Notes: generated from the letters alone by a model not told the origin. A stretch of 31,637 nt of DNA from Pseudomonadota bacterium (GCA_023423415.1 JAFAFP010000184.1:1-31637), one strand, 5' to 3'. Positions 7,664-15,129 are shown, numbered from the stretch's first letter. Numbers and translations: made by a program.

Positions 7664-8788
7664 TCAACGGTTCGGTAAGGGAAAAGGCCATGACGGCCCT
7701 TCGCCGACCTGCCCGCGATGTCTTAGGTAATGATCGGCGATGACGCATGCTACCATCGCCTCGCCGACCGGAACGGCGCGAATGCCGACACAGGGATCGT
7801 GCCGCCCTTTGGTGATGATGTCGGCGTCGCGGCCATAGCGATCCAGCGTCTTGCGCGGCTGCAGGATCGACGAGGTCGGCTTGACCGCAAACCGCGCCAC
7901 GATCGGCTGCCCGGTGGAGATACCGCCAAGAACGCCGCCGGCGTGGTTCGACAGAAACAACGGCCGTCCGTCATTGCCCATGCGCATTTCGTCGGCATTG
8001 TCCTCGCCGGACAATTCCGCAGCGGCAAAGCCGTCACCAATCTCGACGCCTTTCACCGCATTGATGCTCATCAGCGCCGCGGCCAGTTCGGCATCGAGCT
8101 TGCCATAGACCGGAGCGCCAAGACCAGCCGGCACGCCGTCGGCCACAATCTCGACGACCGCGCCGGCGGAAGAGCCTGACTTGCGCACGCCATCGAGATA
8201 CTCCGCCCAGACCTCGGCCATCTTGGCGTCGGGACAGAAGAACGGATTGCGGCTCACCTCGTCCCAGTCCCAGCGCGAACGGTCGACCGCATGCGGTCCA
8301 ACCTTCACCAGCGCACCGCGCACGATGACGCCCGGCACGATCTTGCGGGCGATGGCGCCGGCAGCTACGCGCGCCGCTGTTTCGCGCGCCGAGGCGCGTC
8401 CGCCGCCGCGATAATCGTAGAAGCCGTATTTGACGTCGTAGGTGTAGCCAGCGTGCCCCGGACGATACTTGTCCTTGATGTCGGAATAGTCCTTCGAGCG
8501 CTGATCGACATTCTCGATCAGGAGCGCAATCGGGGTGCCGGTGGTCATGTCCTGACCGGTCGCCTCGTCAGTGAATACACCGGACAGAATGCGAACCGCG
8601 TCCGGCTCCTGGCGCTGGGTCGTGTAGCGCGACTGACCGGGGCGGCGCTTGTCGAGATCGCCCTGAATATCCGCAGCCGTGAGTGGAATACGCGGCGGAC
8701 ACCCGTCTACGACGCAGCCGAGCGCCGGCCCGTGGCTTTCGCCGAACGAGGTCACACGAAACAGGTGGCCGAAGGTGTTGAAGGACAT
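7664..8788 (-). CDS. aroC: Chorismate synthase
   Basis: A 374-aa enzyme of the usual length that catalyses the last shikimate step, from 5-enolpyruvylshikimate 3-phosphate to chorismate, using reduced FMN. It begins with the standard MSFNTFGHLFRV and shows the family signature GESHGPALGCVVDG, the RRPGQSRYTTQR segment and the HAGGVLGGISTGQPI region. No key region is missing. It is the first gene of a minus-strand run with ribB and possibly the DUF1194 gene. Because it is a flavin-dependent enzyme next to a riboflavin gene, co-expression is sensible, though this is an inference. The ribosome site upstream of ATG 8788 is weak (GAAAAAAGC). Confidence 0.97.
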   Translation of the reverse strand: MSFNTFGHLFRVTSFGESHGPALGCVVDGCPPRIPLTAADIQGDLDKRRPGQSRYTTQRQEPDAVRILSGVFTDEATGQDMTTGTPIALLIENVDQRSKDYSDIKDKYRPGHAGYTYDVKYGFYDYRGGGRASARETAARVAAGAIARKIVPGVIVRGALVKVGPHAVDRSRWDWDEVSRNPFFCPDAKMAEVWAEYLDGVRKSGSSAGAVVEIVADGVPAGLGAPVYGKLDAELAAALMSINAVKGVEIGDGFAAAELSGEDNADEMRMGNDGRPLFLSNHAGGVLGGISTGQPIVARFAVKPTSSILQPRKTLDRYGRDADIITKGRHDPCVGIRAVPVGEAMVACVIADHYLRHRGQVGEGPSWPFPLPNR

Positions 8789-9095
8789 GGTGCTTTTTTC
8801 GATGAGGCGGCTTGGTAGCCCGCGTGACCCGCACGGTCAAATCGAACAATGTCGGCGTCGCCGTGCAGCAATTTCATCGTTCGGCCTGAATACGCATTCA
8901 TGCCGCTGAACGCGAATTAATGACAACCTGAACACTCGTTAAGCTTTTGAAAAATAAGAGTTTTTTCGGATTTTTTATTTGCTGGCGGACCTGAAATCTG
9001 CAAATGAATCGGCATGGGAGAGTCCGTCACGGGACGCAAGGCGCACCCGGACACTCTCGCCAAGGATTACCGACCCACCCATGAGGAAACACCAC
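8789..9095. other. Divergent intergenic region with an AT-rich tract
   Basis: These 307 bp separate aroC (leftward) from the lysine-repeat gene (rightward) and should carry promoters for both. About 8930-8980 is strikingly AT-rich for this genome, with GAAAAATAAGAG followed by two T runs. TTGAAA at 8947-8952 is a possible -35, but no good -10 sits at the right spacing. An open frame upstream of the repeat gene runs from 8979, but it lacks a ribosome site. I see no RNA gene here. Confidence 0.5.
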
Positions 9096-9539
9096 ATGCG
9101 CAAATTGATCGCTGTCATCGCCGCGATCGGCTTCATCGGCACGACCACGCTGTCGCCGGTGCTCGCGGCCCAGGCGACGCCGGGCGTTGCGAAGAGCGAC
9201 GATTTCTCGGCTGCCAAGAAGAAAGCGAAGAAGAAAGCCAAGAAGGCTGAACTGACCGCCGTCACCGACCTCTCGGCCGCCAAGAAGAAGGCCAAGAAGA
9301 AAGCGAAGAAGGCCGAACTGATCGCAACCGACGTTTCGGCTGCGAAGAAGAAGAAAGCCAAGAAGGCCAAGAAGGCCGAACTGATCGCCACCGACCTCTC
9401 GGCTGCGAAGAAGAAAGCCAAGAAGAAGGCCAAGAAGGCCGAGCTGACCAACGTCACCGACTTCTCGGCCGCAAAGAAGAAAGCCAAGAAGAAGGCGAAG
9501 AAGGCAGAGAACGTGATCCTCTACCGGATCGCCGCCTGA
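9096..9539 (+). CDS. Exported lysine-rich tandem-repeat protein, 147 aa
   Basis: I do not recognise a family. Residues 1-25 form a clear signal peptide: a basic MRK, a hydrophobic core, and a likely cut near VLAA-QATPG. After a short linker, five repeats of 21-22 residues fill residues 36-138. Each reads Asp-(Phe/Leu/Val)-Ser-Ala-Ala, then a block of about 13 Lys/Ala residues, then Glu-Leu and a Thr-containing linker. The last repeat passes into the tail NVILYRIAA. The mature protein would be extremely basic and probably helical, able to bind polyanions such as nucleic acid, polyphosphate or acidic envelope polymers (inference). The ATG at 9096 has GAGGA 8 nt upstream; ATG 9081 overlaps that site. 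A strong terminator follows. The frame is kept through all repeats, which argues for a real protein. A DNA-binding, histone-like role would conflict with export. Confidence 0.8.
   Translation: MRKLIAVIAAIGFIGTTTLSPVLAAQATPGVAKSDDFSAAKKKAKKKAKKAELTAVTDLSAAKKKAKKKAKKAELIATDVSAAKKKKAKKAKKAELIATDLSAAKKKAKKKAKKAELTNVTDFSAAKKKAKKKAKKAENVILYRIAA
9201..9509 (+). repeat. Five in-frame 63-66 bp tandem coding repeats
   Basis: Units begin at about 9201, 9267, 9330, 9393 and 9459. Each starts with a GAC or GAT codon followed by a TCGGC(C/T)GC core and a run of AAG/AAA codons. Units 1, 2 and 4 share the same 16-residue core except for one residue; unit 3 has one alanine shifted within the lysine block; unit 5 is truncated. 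High identity at the DNA level suggests recent duplication or conversion, and makes copy-number change between strains likely. Confidence 0.88.
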
Positions 9540-9566
9540 TCTTTTTGATTTCAGCGCCTGGTGCGC

Positions 9567-9598
9567 AAACGGCCGGACCAAGGTCCGGCCGTTTTTTA
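9567..9598 (+). terminator. Strong intrinsic terminator after the lysine-repeat gene
   Basis: An 11-bp perfect stem (ACGGCCGGACC with GGTCCGGCCGT, extendable by two A-T pairs) with a 2-nt loop is followed by a run of six T and then ATTTT. It lies about 30 bp after the stop at 9539. On the opposite strand only a short T run follows, so it mainly serves the plus-strand gene. Confidence 0.9.
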
Positions 9599-9649
9599 TT
9601 TTGCCTTGTCATTTTCTGGGCGCTTGCGGCGCGGAATGACTGAAGGATT

Positions 9650-10468
9650 TCAAGCTTCGCCGACAGTCAGATCCGGTGCATCGGGATGCTTGATACCGAC
9701 GACATGATAGCCGGCATCGACATGATGGATTTCGCCGGTCACGCCGCGCGCCATATCGGAGAGGAAATAAGCGGCGGAATCGCCGACTTCATCCAGTGTC
9801 ACGTTGCGGCGAAGCGGCGTATTGTATTCATTCCACTTGAGGATGTACCGGAAATCGCCGATCCCCGAGGCTGCCAGCGTCTTGATCGGTCCCGCCGAGA
9901 TCGCATTCACCCGGATATTCTTCTGGCCGAGATCGGCCGCGAGATAGCGCACCGAACATTCCAGCGCGGCCTTCGCCAGTCCCATCACATTGTAATGCGG
10001 CATCCATTTCTCGGCGCCATAATAGGTCAGCGTCAGCATCGAGCCGCCATTCGTCATGAGCTTCTCAGCGCGCTGCGCAATGGCCGTGAACGAATAGCAG
10101 GAGATCAACATCGTCTTCACGAAGTTGTCTTCGGTCGTGTCGATGTACCGCCCGTCGAGTTGATCCTTGTCGGAAAAGGCGATCGCATGGACAAGAAAAT
10201 CGAGCGAGCCCCAGGCTGACTGCACCGCCTGAAACACCGCATCGATGGTCGCCGGCTCGGACACGTCGCAGTGGCCGACCACGATACCGTCAACCTCCTC
10301 GGCCAGCGGTTCGACCCGCTTTTTCAGTGCGTCGCCCTGGTAGGTGAAGGCAAGGTCTGCCCCGTGATTGCGGCAAGCCTTGGCGATACCCCAGGCGATC
10401 GAACGGTTATTCGCGACCCCCATGATCAGCCCGCGTTTTCCGCGCATGAGGCCAGATGCGTCCGGCAT
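9650..10468 (-). CDS. fabI: Enoyl-[acyl-carrier-protein] reductase, NADH type
   Basis: A 272-aa short-chain-dehydrogenase-fold enzyme that performs the last reduction of each fatty acid elongation cycle. The cofactor loop is GVANNRSIAWGIA (17-29). The FabI catalytic set is present: Tyr 149, and Tyr 159 with Lys 166 in YNVMGLAK. The AISAGPIKTLAASGI substrate loop is also present. The usual start is ATG 10468, preceded by AAAAAAGGAA 5 nt upstream; the open frame continues further up, but that extension has no family match. The gene faces the ECF sigma gene across a 212-bp divergent region. Confidence 0.97.
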   Translation of the reverse strand: MPDASGLMRGKRGLIMGVANNRSIAWGIAKACRNHGADLAFTYQGDALKKRVEPLAEEVDGIVVGHCDVSEPATIDAVFQAVQSAWGSLDFLVHAIAFSDKDQLDGRYIDTTEDNFVKTMLISCYSFTAIAQRAEKLMTNGGSMLTLTYYGAEKWMPHYNVMGLAKAALECSVRYLAADLGQKNIRVNAISAGPIKTLAASGIGDFRYILKWNEYNTPLRRNVTLDEVGDSAAYFLSDMARGVTGEIHHVDAGYHVVGIKHPDAPDLTVGEA

Positions 10469-10582
10469 TGATGTTCCTTTTTTGAGGCGCTTTTGAGCGG
10501 TCACCTTGTGGCATAGGGTCTTCTGGCCATCAAGAAGCCGTGCCACACGGCGACCGAGCCGGTTCGAAACGCTGTCATTTTC

Positions 10583-10609
10583 GGAATAGTGAATATGCTC
10601 AAGGTGTTG
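10583..10609 (+). promoter_or_regulatory. Possible ECF-type promoter upstream of the sigma factor gene
   Basis: GGAAT at 10583-10587 is followed after 18 nt by GTTG at 10606-10609. This resembles the GGAAC / GTT boxes used by stress ECF sigma factors of alphaproteobacteria. It is correctly oriented about 70 bp before the sigma start and would fit self-regulation. The -35 box has one mismatch, and short boxes arise by chance, so confidence is low. Confidence 0.25.
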
Positions 10610-10680
10610 TTCCAGATGACAGCCGCCAACGGACCCCCTAACCCCAATGGCCGGGACCGTGTTTCGAGGGACACCCATCC

Positions 10681-11172
10681 ATGAGCACCTTTCGGCAGGA
10701 TGTGGAAGCCAATGTTCCGGCGCTGCGACGGTATGCGCGGGCGCTCACCCGGGACGGCGAACTGGCTGACGATCTCGTCCAGGACACGCTGGTTCGGGCC
10801 CTGCGCTCGGAACATCTTTTCCATGGCGGCGAAATTCGCTCCTGGCTATTCACAATCCTCACCAACCTCAACCGCAACCGCCTGCGCTCGCTGGCGCGCC
10901 GGCCGGCGACATCGACGCTGGAAGACAGCGACGCACCCGATTCCGCCGGCCCCGAAGCCGGCGGCCGCGACATCGAGCGCGCACTCGATCTCCTGGTTGA
11001 CGATCAGAGGCAGGCCTTGCTGCTGGTCGTGCTGGAAGGATTGTCGTATCGCGAAGTCGCCGATGTTCAGGGCGTGCCGATCGGCACCGTGATGTCACGG
11101 CTCGCACGCGCTCGCGCGCAGATCAAAGCCTATCTCGACGGCGAGCGCCCGGCGCTGCGCCGCGTGAAATGA
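10681..11172 (+). CDS. ECF (sigma-70 family) RNA polymerase sigma factor, 163 aa
   Basis: The length is typical of an extracytoplasmic-function sigma factor with only domains 2 and 4. Domain 2 spans about residues 8-70, with YARALTRDGELADDLVQDT and the -10-recognition part RSWLFTILTNLNRNRLRS. Domain 4 spans about 95-150, with the helix-turn-helix LSYREVADVQGVPIGTVMSRL, which reads the -35 box. A proline- and acid-rich linker joins them. The next gene, 15 nt downstream, is a membrane anti-sigma factor, so this sigma is probably held at the membrane until a signal arrives. Candidate targets nearby include its own operon; fabI is divergent from it. I cannot assign an ECF subgroup from sequence by eye. 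Confidence 0.93.
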   Translation: MSTFRQDVEANVPALRRYARALTRDGELADDLVQDTLVRALRSEHLFHGGEIRSWLFTILTNLNRNRLRSLARRPATSTLEDSDAPDSAGPEAGGRDIERALDLLVDDQRQALLLVVLEGLSYREVADVQGVPIGTVMSRLARARAQIKAYLDGERPALRRVK

Positions 11173-11187
11173 TTGAAGAGGTGAACG

Positions 11188-12021
11188 ATGATCAATCGTG
11201 AATCACCCGTGACGGAAGACGAACTGCACGCCTTCGTTGACGGTGAATTGTCGGACGACCGCAAAGCTGAGGTGGAGGCATGGCTTGCCTCTCATCCCGA
11301 CGATGCGGCGCGCGTCATGGCGTGGAAAGTACAGGCCGATGCCATTCGCACGCGCTTCGCCAGCGCCGCTAACGAAGCCGTGCCGGCGCATTTGAAAGTC
11401 GATACGTTGCTGCGCTCGAACCGCAACTGGCGGACGCTTGCCGCCGCGGCCGCAACCGCCGCGTTCCTGATTGGCGGTGTCGCCGGATGGATGGCGCGCG
11501 ACACTACCGAAGTCACGGCGGCGACCGGCGATCCGGCCGACCAGATCGCGCAATACGCGCTCGCCGCGCATAAACTCTATATCGGTGAAATCCGTCATCC
11601 CGTGGAGGTTGGCGCGGCAGAAGCGCACCTCATGCCCTGGCTGTCTCGCCGGCTCGGCACCACGATTCGTGTTCCCGATTTCTCGGCCTTCGACCTGAAG
11701 TTGCTCGGCGGCCGCTTGCTGCCGGGAGAAACCGGCCCCGCCGCACTCTTCATGTACGAGAATGGCAATGGCGATCGCGTGACGTTCTACTGCGCAAAGC
11801 TGCCGCTGGAGCAGACGGCGTTCCGTTATTATCAATCGGATAACGTCGCGGCGATCCGTTGGGTGGTCGGTGAATACGGTTATGTGGTGAGCGGTCCGGC
11901 CGACAAGGCGCGATTGAAAGAACTGGCAAGGGCCGCGTTCGAACAACTTGAGAACCGGGCGCCCCCGCCTCCAGCCAACCGCTCATCAAACGAGCCGTTG
12001 ATCAGCCGGCGCGGGACTTGA
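11188..12021 (+). CDS. Membrane anti-sigma factor, 277 aa
   Basis: Residues 1-60 resemble the cytoplasmic anti-sigma domain: ELHAFVDGELSDDRKAEVEAWL, then a helix ending in HPDDAARV. The cysteines of the zinc-binding version (HxxxCxxC) are absent, so this looks like a zinc-free form. One transmembrane helix lies at about 82-102. The remaining 170 residues would be periplasmic and contain no motif I can name; they likely sense an envelope signal or bind a partner. The tail is rich in proline and serine. The start ATG 11188 has GAGGTG 4 nt upstream. Pairing with the sigma gene just before it supports the role, and the operon ends at a hairpin at 12029. Confidence 0.88.
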   Translation: MINRESPVTEDELHAFVDGELSDDRKAEVEAWLASHPDDAARVMAWKVQADAIRTRFASAANEAVPAHLKVDTLLRSNRNWRTLAAAAATAAFLIGGVAGWMARDTTEVTAATGDPADQIAQYALAAHKLYIGEIRHPVEVGAAEAHLMPWLSRRLGTTIRVPDFSAFDLKLLGGRLLPGETGPAALFMYENGNGDRVTFYCAKLPLEQTAFRYYQSDNVAAIRWVVGEYGYVVSGPADKARLKELARAAFEQLENRAPPPPANRSSNEPLISRRGT

Positions 12022-12028
12022 TGAAGAC

Positions 12029-12056
12029 AAAGCCGCCGGTGACACCGGCGGCTTTT
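12029..12056. terminator. Hairpin terminator between convergent genes
   Basis: A 12-bp perfect stem (AAAGCCGCCGGT with ACCGGCGGCTTT) with a 3-nt loop starts 8 bp after the anti-sigma stop and ends just before the stop of the DnaJ-like gene on the other strand. The T run on the plus strand is four bases long. Its position suggests it ends transcription from both sides. Confidence 0.75.
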
Positions 12057-12063
12057 GAGGGCC

Positions 12064-13038
12064 TCAACCAAGATCCTTGCGCGGATCGTATGGTTTCTCG
12101 TCACGCCACTTGCGCATCAGGTCTTCCAGATTGCTGTCGCTCTGGTCCGGCAACACGATCCGCACAGTCGCGAGCAGGTCGCCCTTCCCCGACTTGTCAG
12201 GCAGTCCCTTGCCCTTGAGCCGGAAAGTACGTCCGCCATTGGTGTTGGCCGGAAGGGCAAGCTCAACGGCGCCATCAAGCGTCGGCACCCGCACCTTGCC
12301 GCCGAGCACCGCTTCATAAAGCGTGATCGGCAATTCGAGGCGGACATTTGAGCCATCCCGCTCGAAATACGGATGCTTGGCGATATTCACTGTGATGATC
12401 GCGTCGCCCGGCGCGCCACCGGCGCCCGCAAAACCTTGTCCCTTCAACCGGATCTGCTGGCCATCGGACAAACCAGCCGGGATTTTGACATCCACTTCCT
12501 TGCCGGTCGGCAGAACCACGCGGCGCGAACCGCCATGAGCAAGATCGGACAACGAGATCATGACCGATGCGGTTACGTCCTGTCCGGGCGCAGGCGCGAA
12601 TTCCTCCGGCTCGAACGGCGTGCCACCAGTCCGGGCACGGGCGCGTCCGCCCATCATTTCTTTCAGAATATCGTCGATGCCGCCAAAACCGCCGCGCGCG
12701 CTGCGCTGACCGCCGCCCTGCGGGCCCCAGGTAAAAGTTTCGAAATGCGCGTCGGGGCCGGCCCCGGCGCCGTAGCCGCGACCTGGGTGCATCCCTTCAA
12801 AGCCGGTGAAGCGCGGTTTGCCTTCGGCGTCGATTTCGCCGGCGTCGAACTGCTTGCGCTTTTTCTCGTCACCGAGAATTTCGTATGCGGAATTGGCTTC
12901 CGCGAAGCGTTCAGAGGCTTTCGGGTCGTCCTTGTTGGCGTCGGGATGGTGCTTCTTGGCAAGCTTTCGAAACGCTGACTTGATCTGGCCAGCCGCAGCC
13001 CCCCGCGGCACCCCCAGAACCTCGTAGGGGTCGCGCAT
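12064..13038 (-). CDS. DnaJ-class co-chaperone, CbpA-like (no zinc finger)
   Basis: A 324-aa protein with an N-terminal J domain (about 1-68) carrying the His-Pro-Asp triad at 31-33, needed to stimulate the ATPase of DnaK. A glycine-rich region (about 75-120) follows, then the two beta-barrel substrate-binding domains of the DnaJ C-terminus (VMISLSDLAHGGSRRVVLP... and ...DLLATVRIVLP). The four CxxCxGxG zinc repeats of DnaJ itself are missing, so it is a type II protein like CbpA. The ATG at 13038 has GAGGAG 8 nt upstream. It lies 94 bp downstream of the surface lipoprotein gene on the same strand. Confidence 0.93.
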   Translation of the reverse strand: MRDPYEVLGVPRGAAAGQIKSAFRKLAKKHHPDANKDDPKASERFAEANSAYEILGDEKKRKQFDAGEIDAEGKPRFTGFEGMHPGRGYGAGAGPDAHFETFTWGPQGGGQRSARGGFGGIDDILKEMMGGRARARTGGTPFEPEEFAPAPGQDVTASVMISLSDLAHGGSRRVVLPTGKEVDVKIPAGLSDGQQIRLKGQGFAGAGGAPGDAIITVNIAKHPYFERDGSNVRLELPITLYEAVLGGKVRVPTLDGAVELALPANTNGGRTFRLKGKGLPDKSGKGDLLATVRIVLPDQSDSNLEDLMRKWRDEKPYDPRKDLG

Positions 13039-13060
13039 TCAATAAACTCCTCAAACAGAG

Positions 13061-13076
13061 GCCGGCTTCAGCCGGC
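13061..13076 (-). terminator. Hairpin between the lipoprotein gene and the dnaJ-like gene
   Basis: GCCGGC-TTCA-GCCGGC forms a 6-bp stem with a 4-nt loop about 56 bp past the lipoprotein stop and just before the dnaJ-like ribosome site. On the minus strand it is followed by CTCTGTTTG, a weak U tract, so at most a partial terminator. Confidence 0.35.
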
Positions 13077-13132
13077 TTGTCATTCTCCGGTTATCTGGGA
13101 TTGTAGCCCGGTTTTCGCAACGCCGAAGAGTC

Positions 13133-13645
13133 TTAGGTTCGACGCCATGGTTTCAGGCGACGGATCTCCCACTTTCCCTTGCCGCCGCGGCAAGCCTCGC
13201 CCTGCAGCCATGATTCTGCGTCGTCAGTCACATAACTCGCGAGGAAGTCGCGGCACAACGCGCCCTCCATGCGGTAGGCGGCGGCTAACGGGGTCACCGT
13301 ACCTCTCGCTCCGGATCTCGGATTTTCCCAGGACTGGCTCGTATCCTTGGCGCCGCGGCTCAAGACCTCGGCAGCAGCGACCTTTGCATAGGCAAGGTCG
13401 GACGCCGGCGGCATGTTCGGGCCTTCATCATCCGTCCGTACGACCTGTGCGATCGAGCCGGTATGGACCGGCTTTTCCTCATCCTTCCCCGTCATGCCCC
13501 CGAGCTGATAGCTCGTGCTGCATCCACCCGACAGGCTTGCAGTCGCCAATACCCCCGCACAAAGCAGCCAGCGGCATAGGCGCGCGGGACGCGCTCCTCT
13601 ATAGTCAACCTGTTCGACGAAACCACGCGACCACAGGCCGACCAC
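13133..13645 (-). CDS. Surface lipoprotein, RT0821/Lpp0805 (17-kDa antigen-like) family
   Basis: About 170 aa. A hydrophobic segment ends in the lipobox LSGGC, so the mature protein would start at that cysteine and be lipid-anchored in the envelope. The C-terminal half has the family pattern: a cysteine-containing CRDFLASYV stretch, then WLQGEACRGGKGKWEIR. The biochemical role of the family is not known. The start is uncertain. GTG 13645 has GGAG 6 nt upstream and is my choice; GTG 13657 is also in frame; no later codon would keep the signal peptide. Either choice puts the start within 15 bp of the divergent pdxH start. Confidence 0.8.
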   Translation of the reverse strand: MVGLWSRGFVEQVDYRGARPARLCRWLLCAGVLATASLSGGCSTSYQLGGMTGKDEEKPVHTGSIAQVVRTDDEGPNMPPASDLAYAKVAAAEVLSRGAKDTSQSWENPRSGARGTVTPLAAAYRMEGALCRDFLASYVTDDAESWLQGEACRGGKGKWEIRRLKPWRRT

Positions 13646-13660
13646 TCGGTACTCCACGGA

Positions 13661-14302
13661 ATGACAGATACACAGGCGATTAAACAGAACGAACCGTTAA
13701 AGAACGGTGATTTCACAGAAAGCGACGAGCCTTTTGCCCTGTTCGCAACATGGCTGGACGAAGCGTCGCGTTCCGAACCCAACGATCCCAATGCGATGGC
13801 GGTCGCGACCGCCGCTGCAGACGGGTTTCCCGATGTCCGGATGGTCTTGCTGAAGGGCTTCGATCGCGACGGCTTCGTGTTCTACACGAACCTGGAAAGC
13901 GCCAAGGCGCGCGAATTGCGGCAGCGGCCGGAAGCGGCGCTTCTCTTCCACTGGAAATCGCTCCGTCGGCAGATACGCGTCCGCGGGCATGTCGAGCCGG
14001 TTACAGATGCCGAAGCCGACGCCTATTTTGCGAGCCGCCCCCGCCTCGCCCAGATCGGCGCCTGGGCCAGCAAGCAATCAGCGCCGCTTGAAAGCCGTCT
14101 GGCCTTCGAAAAGGCCGTTGCGCAGGTCACAGCGCGCTACCCGATTGGAACAATTCCACGGCCACCCTACTGGTCTGGCTTTCGCGTCACCCCCATCTCG
14201 TTCGAGTTTTGGCACGATCGGCCGTTCCGGTTGCATGACCGCATTGCGTTCACGCGATCCTCGGACGATAAGGCGTGGAGCAAGACGCGGCTCTATCCTT
14301 AA
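13661..14302 (+). CDS. pdxH: Pyridoxine/pyridoxamine 5'-phosphate oxidase
   Basis: A 213-aa FMN enzyme that makes pyridoxal 5'-phosphate from the pyridoxine or pyridoxamine phosphate forms. The FMN-binding core is RMVLLKGFDRDGFVFYTN. The family pattern continues with RQIRVRGHVEPV, IGAWASKQS, RPPYWSGFRVTPISFEFW, and ends RLYP, where relatives end in RL(A/N)P. Length is normal and no key region is missing. The ATG at 13661 has no good Shine-Dalgarno, and the divergent lipoprotein gene starts only about 15 bp away. The SDR gene follows 44 bp downstream on the same strand. Confidence 0.96.
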   Translation: MTDTQAIKQNEPLKNGDFTESDEPFALFATWLDEASRSEPNDPNAMAVATAAADGFPDVRMVLLKGFDRDGFVFYTNLESAKARELRQRPEAALLFHWKSLRRQIRVRGHVEPVTDAEADAYFASRPRLAQIGAWASKQSAPLESRLAFEKAVAQVTARYPIGTIPRPPYWSGFRVTPISFEFWHDRPFRLHDRIAFTRSSDDKAWSKTRLYP

Positions 14303-14346
14303 AACTTAGGTTGTCGCCCGTTTTGCTGCCCCATCAGGATCAAAGA

Positions 14347-15102
14347 ATGCCTTCGTCGTCCGATAATGGCCCACGCCGCACGCTGCTGTTGACCGGCGCC
14401 AGCCGTGGCATCGGTCATGCGACCGTCAAGCGTTTTTCCGCCGCAGGCTGGCGGGTCATCACGTGCTCGCGGCATCCCTTCCCGGAGAACTGTCCGTGGG
14501 AAGCCGGCCCTGAGGATCACATCCAGGTCGATCTCAGCGATCCTGACAACACCACCGAAGCGATTGCGGAAATCAAGCGGCGGCTGCCCGACGGTCACTT
14601 GAATGCACTCGTCAATAACGCTGCCATTTCGCCGAAGGCGGACGCCGGCAAACGACTAAGCGCCATCGAAACCGATGTGAAGGTGTGGCAACACGTCTTT
14701 CAGGTCAATTTCTTTGCGCCAATCATGCTGGCCCGTGGCCTGATCGACGAACTGAAAGTCACGCACGGCTCGGTGGTCAATGTGACCTCGATTGCCGGGT
14801 CGCGTGTCCATCCCTTTGCCGGCGCGGCCTATGCGACATCGAAAGCGGCGCTGGCATCGCTGACGCGGGAAATGGCGGCCGATTTCGGCCCGCTCGGGAT
14901 CCGCGTGAACGCGATCGCACCAGGAGAGATCGACACCGCGATCCTGTCGCCCGGAACGGAAAAAATCGTCGAACAGCAAATTCCGATGCACCGTCTGGGT
15001 ACGCCGGATGAAGTCGCCAAGATCATCTATGTCTTGTGCACCGAAACGTCATCGTACGTGCACGGCGCCGAGATCCATATCAATGGCGGACAGCACGTCT
15101 GA
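14347..15102 (+). CDS. Short-chain dehydrogenase/reductase (SDR) family oxidoreductase, 251 aa
   Basis: A classical SDR that binds NAD(P) through TGASRGIG (16-23) and carries the catalytic set Ser 148, Tyr 162 and Lys 166 (YATSK). NNAA at 90-93 and the C-terminal GAEIHINGGQHV are typical. The loop after the second strand begins CSRHPF, where an arginine may favour NADP, but that is a guess. The substrate cannot be inferred. The ATG at 14347 is the natural start; the open frame upstream overlaps the end of pdxH in another frame and adds no family sequence. It probably shares a transcript with pdxH, and it converges on corA with a 27-bp gap. Confidence 0.93.
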   Translation: MPSSSDNGPRRTLLLTGASRGIGHATVKRFSAAGWRVITCSRHPFPENCPWEAGPEDHIQVDLSDPDNTTEAIAEIKRRLPDGHLNALVNNAAISPKADAGKRLSAIETDVKVWQHVFQVNFFAPIMLARGLIDELKVTHGSVVNVTSIAGSRVHPFAGAAYATSKAALASLTREMAADFGPLGIRVNAIAPGEIDTAILSPGTEKIVEQQIPMHRLGTPDEVAKIIYVLCTETSSYVHGAEIHINGGQHV

Positions 15103-15129
15103 CGTACGAGTGGCGGCGCTGCTGGGCCG

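Noticed and set aside
7653..7748. Upstream extension of ribB into aroC
   Set aside because: RibB homology begins at ATG 7652, and the extension is out-of-frame aroC sequence.
9201..9509. Repeat array as an assembly artefact or histone H1-like nucleoid protein
   Set aside because: Units differ slightly and keep frame through to a unique tail, which argues against an artefact; the signal peptide argues against a cytoplasmic nucleoid role, though neither is excluded.
8975..9581. Minus-strand ORFs with Phe/Leu repeats opposite the lysine-repeat gene
   Set aside because: They are reverse-complement shadows: AAG/AAA codons read backwards give CTT/TTT. They have no ribosome site, and the signal peptide, ribosome site and terminator all support the plus strand.
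10469..10678. An N-terminal extension of FabI by about 70 residues
   Set aside because: FabI homology starts at ATG 10468, which has a good ribosome site; the extension has no family match.
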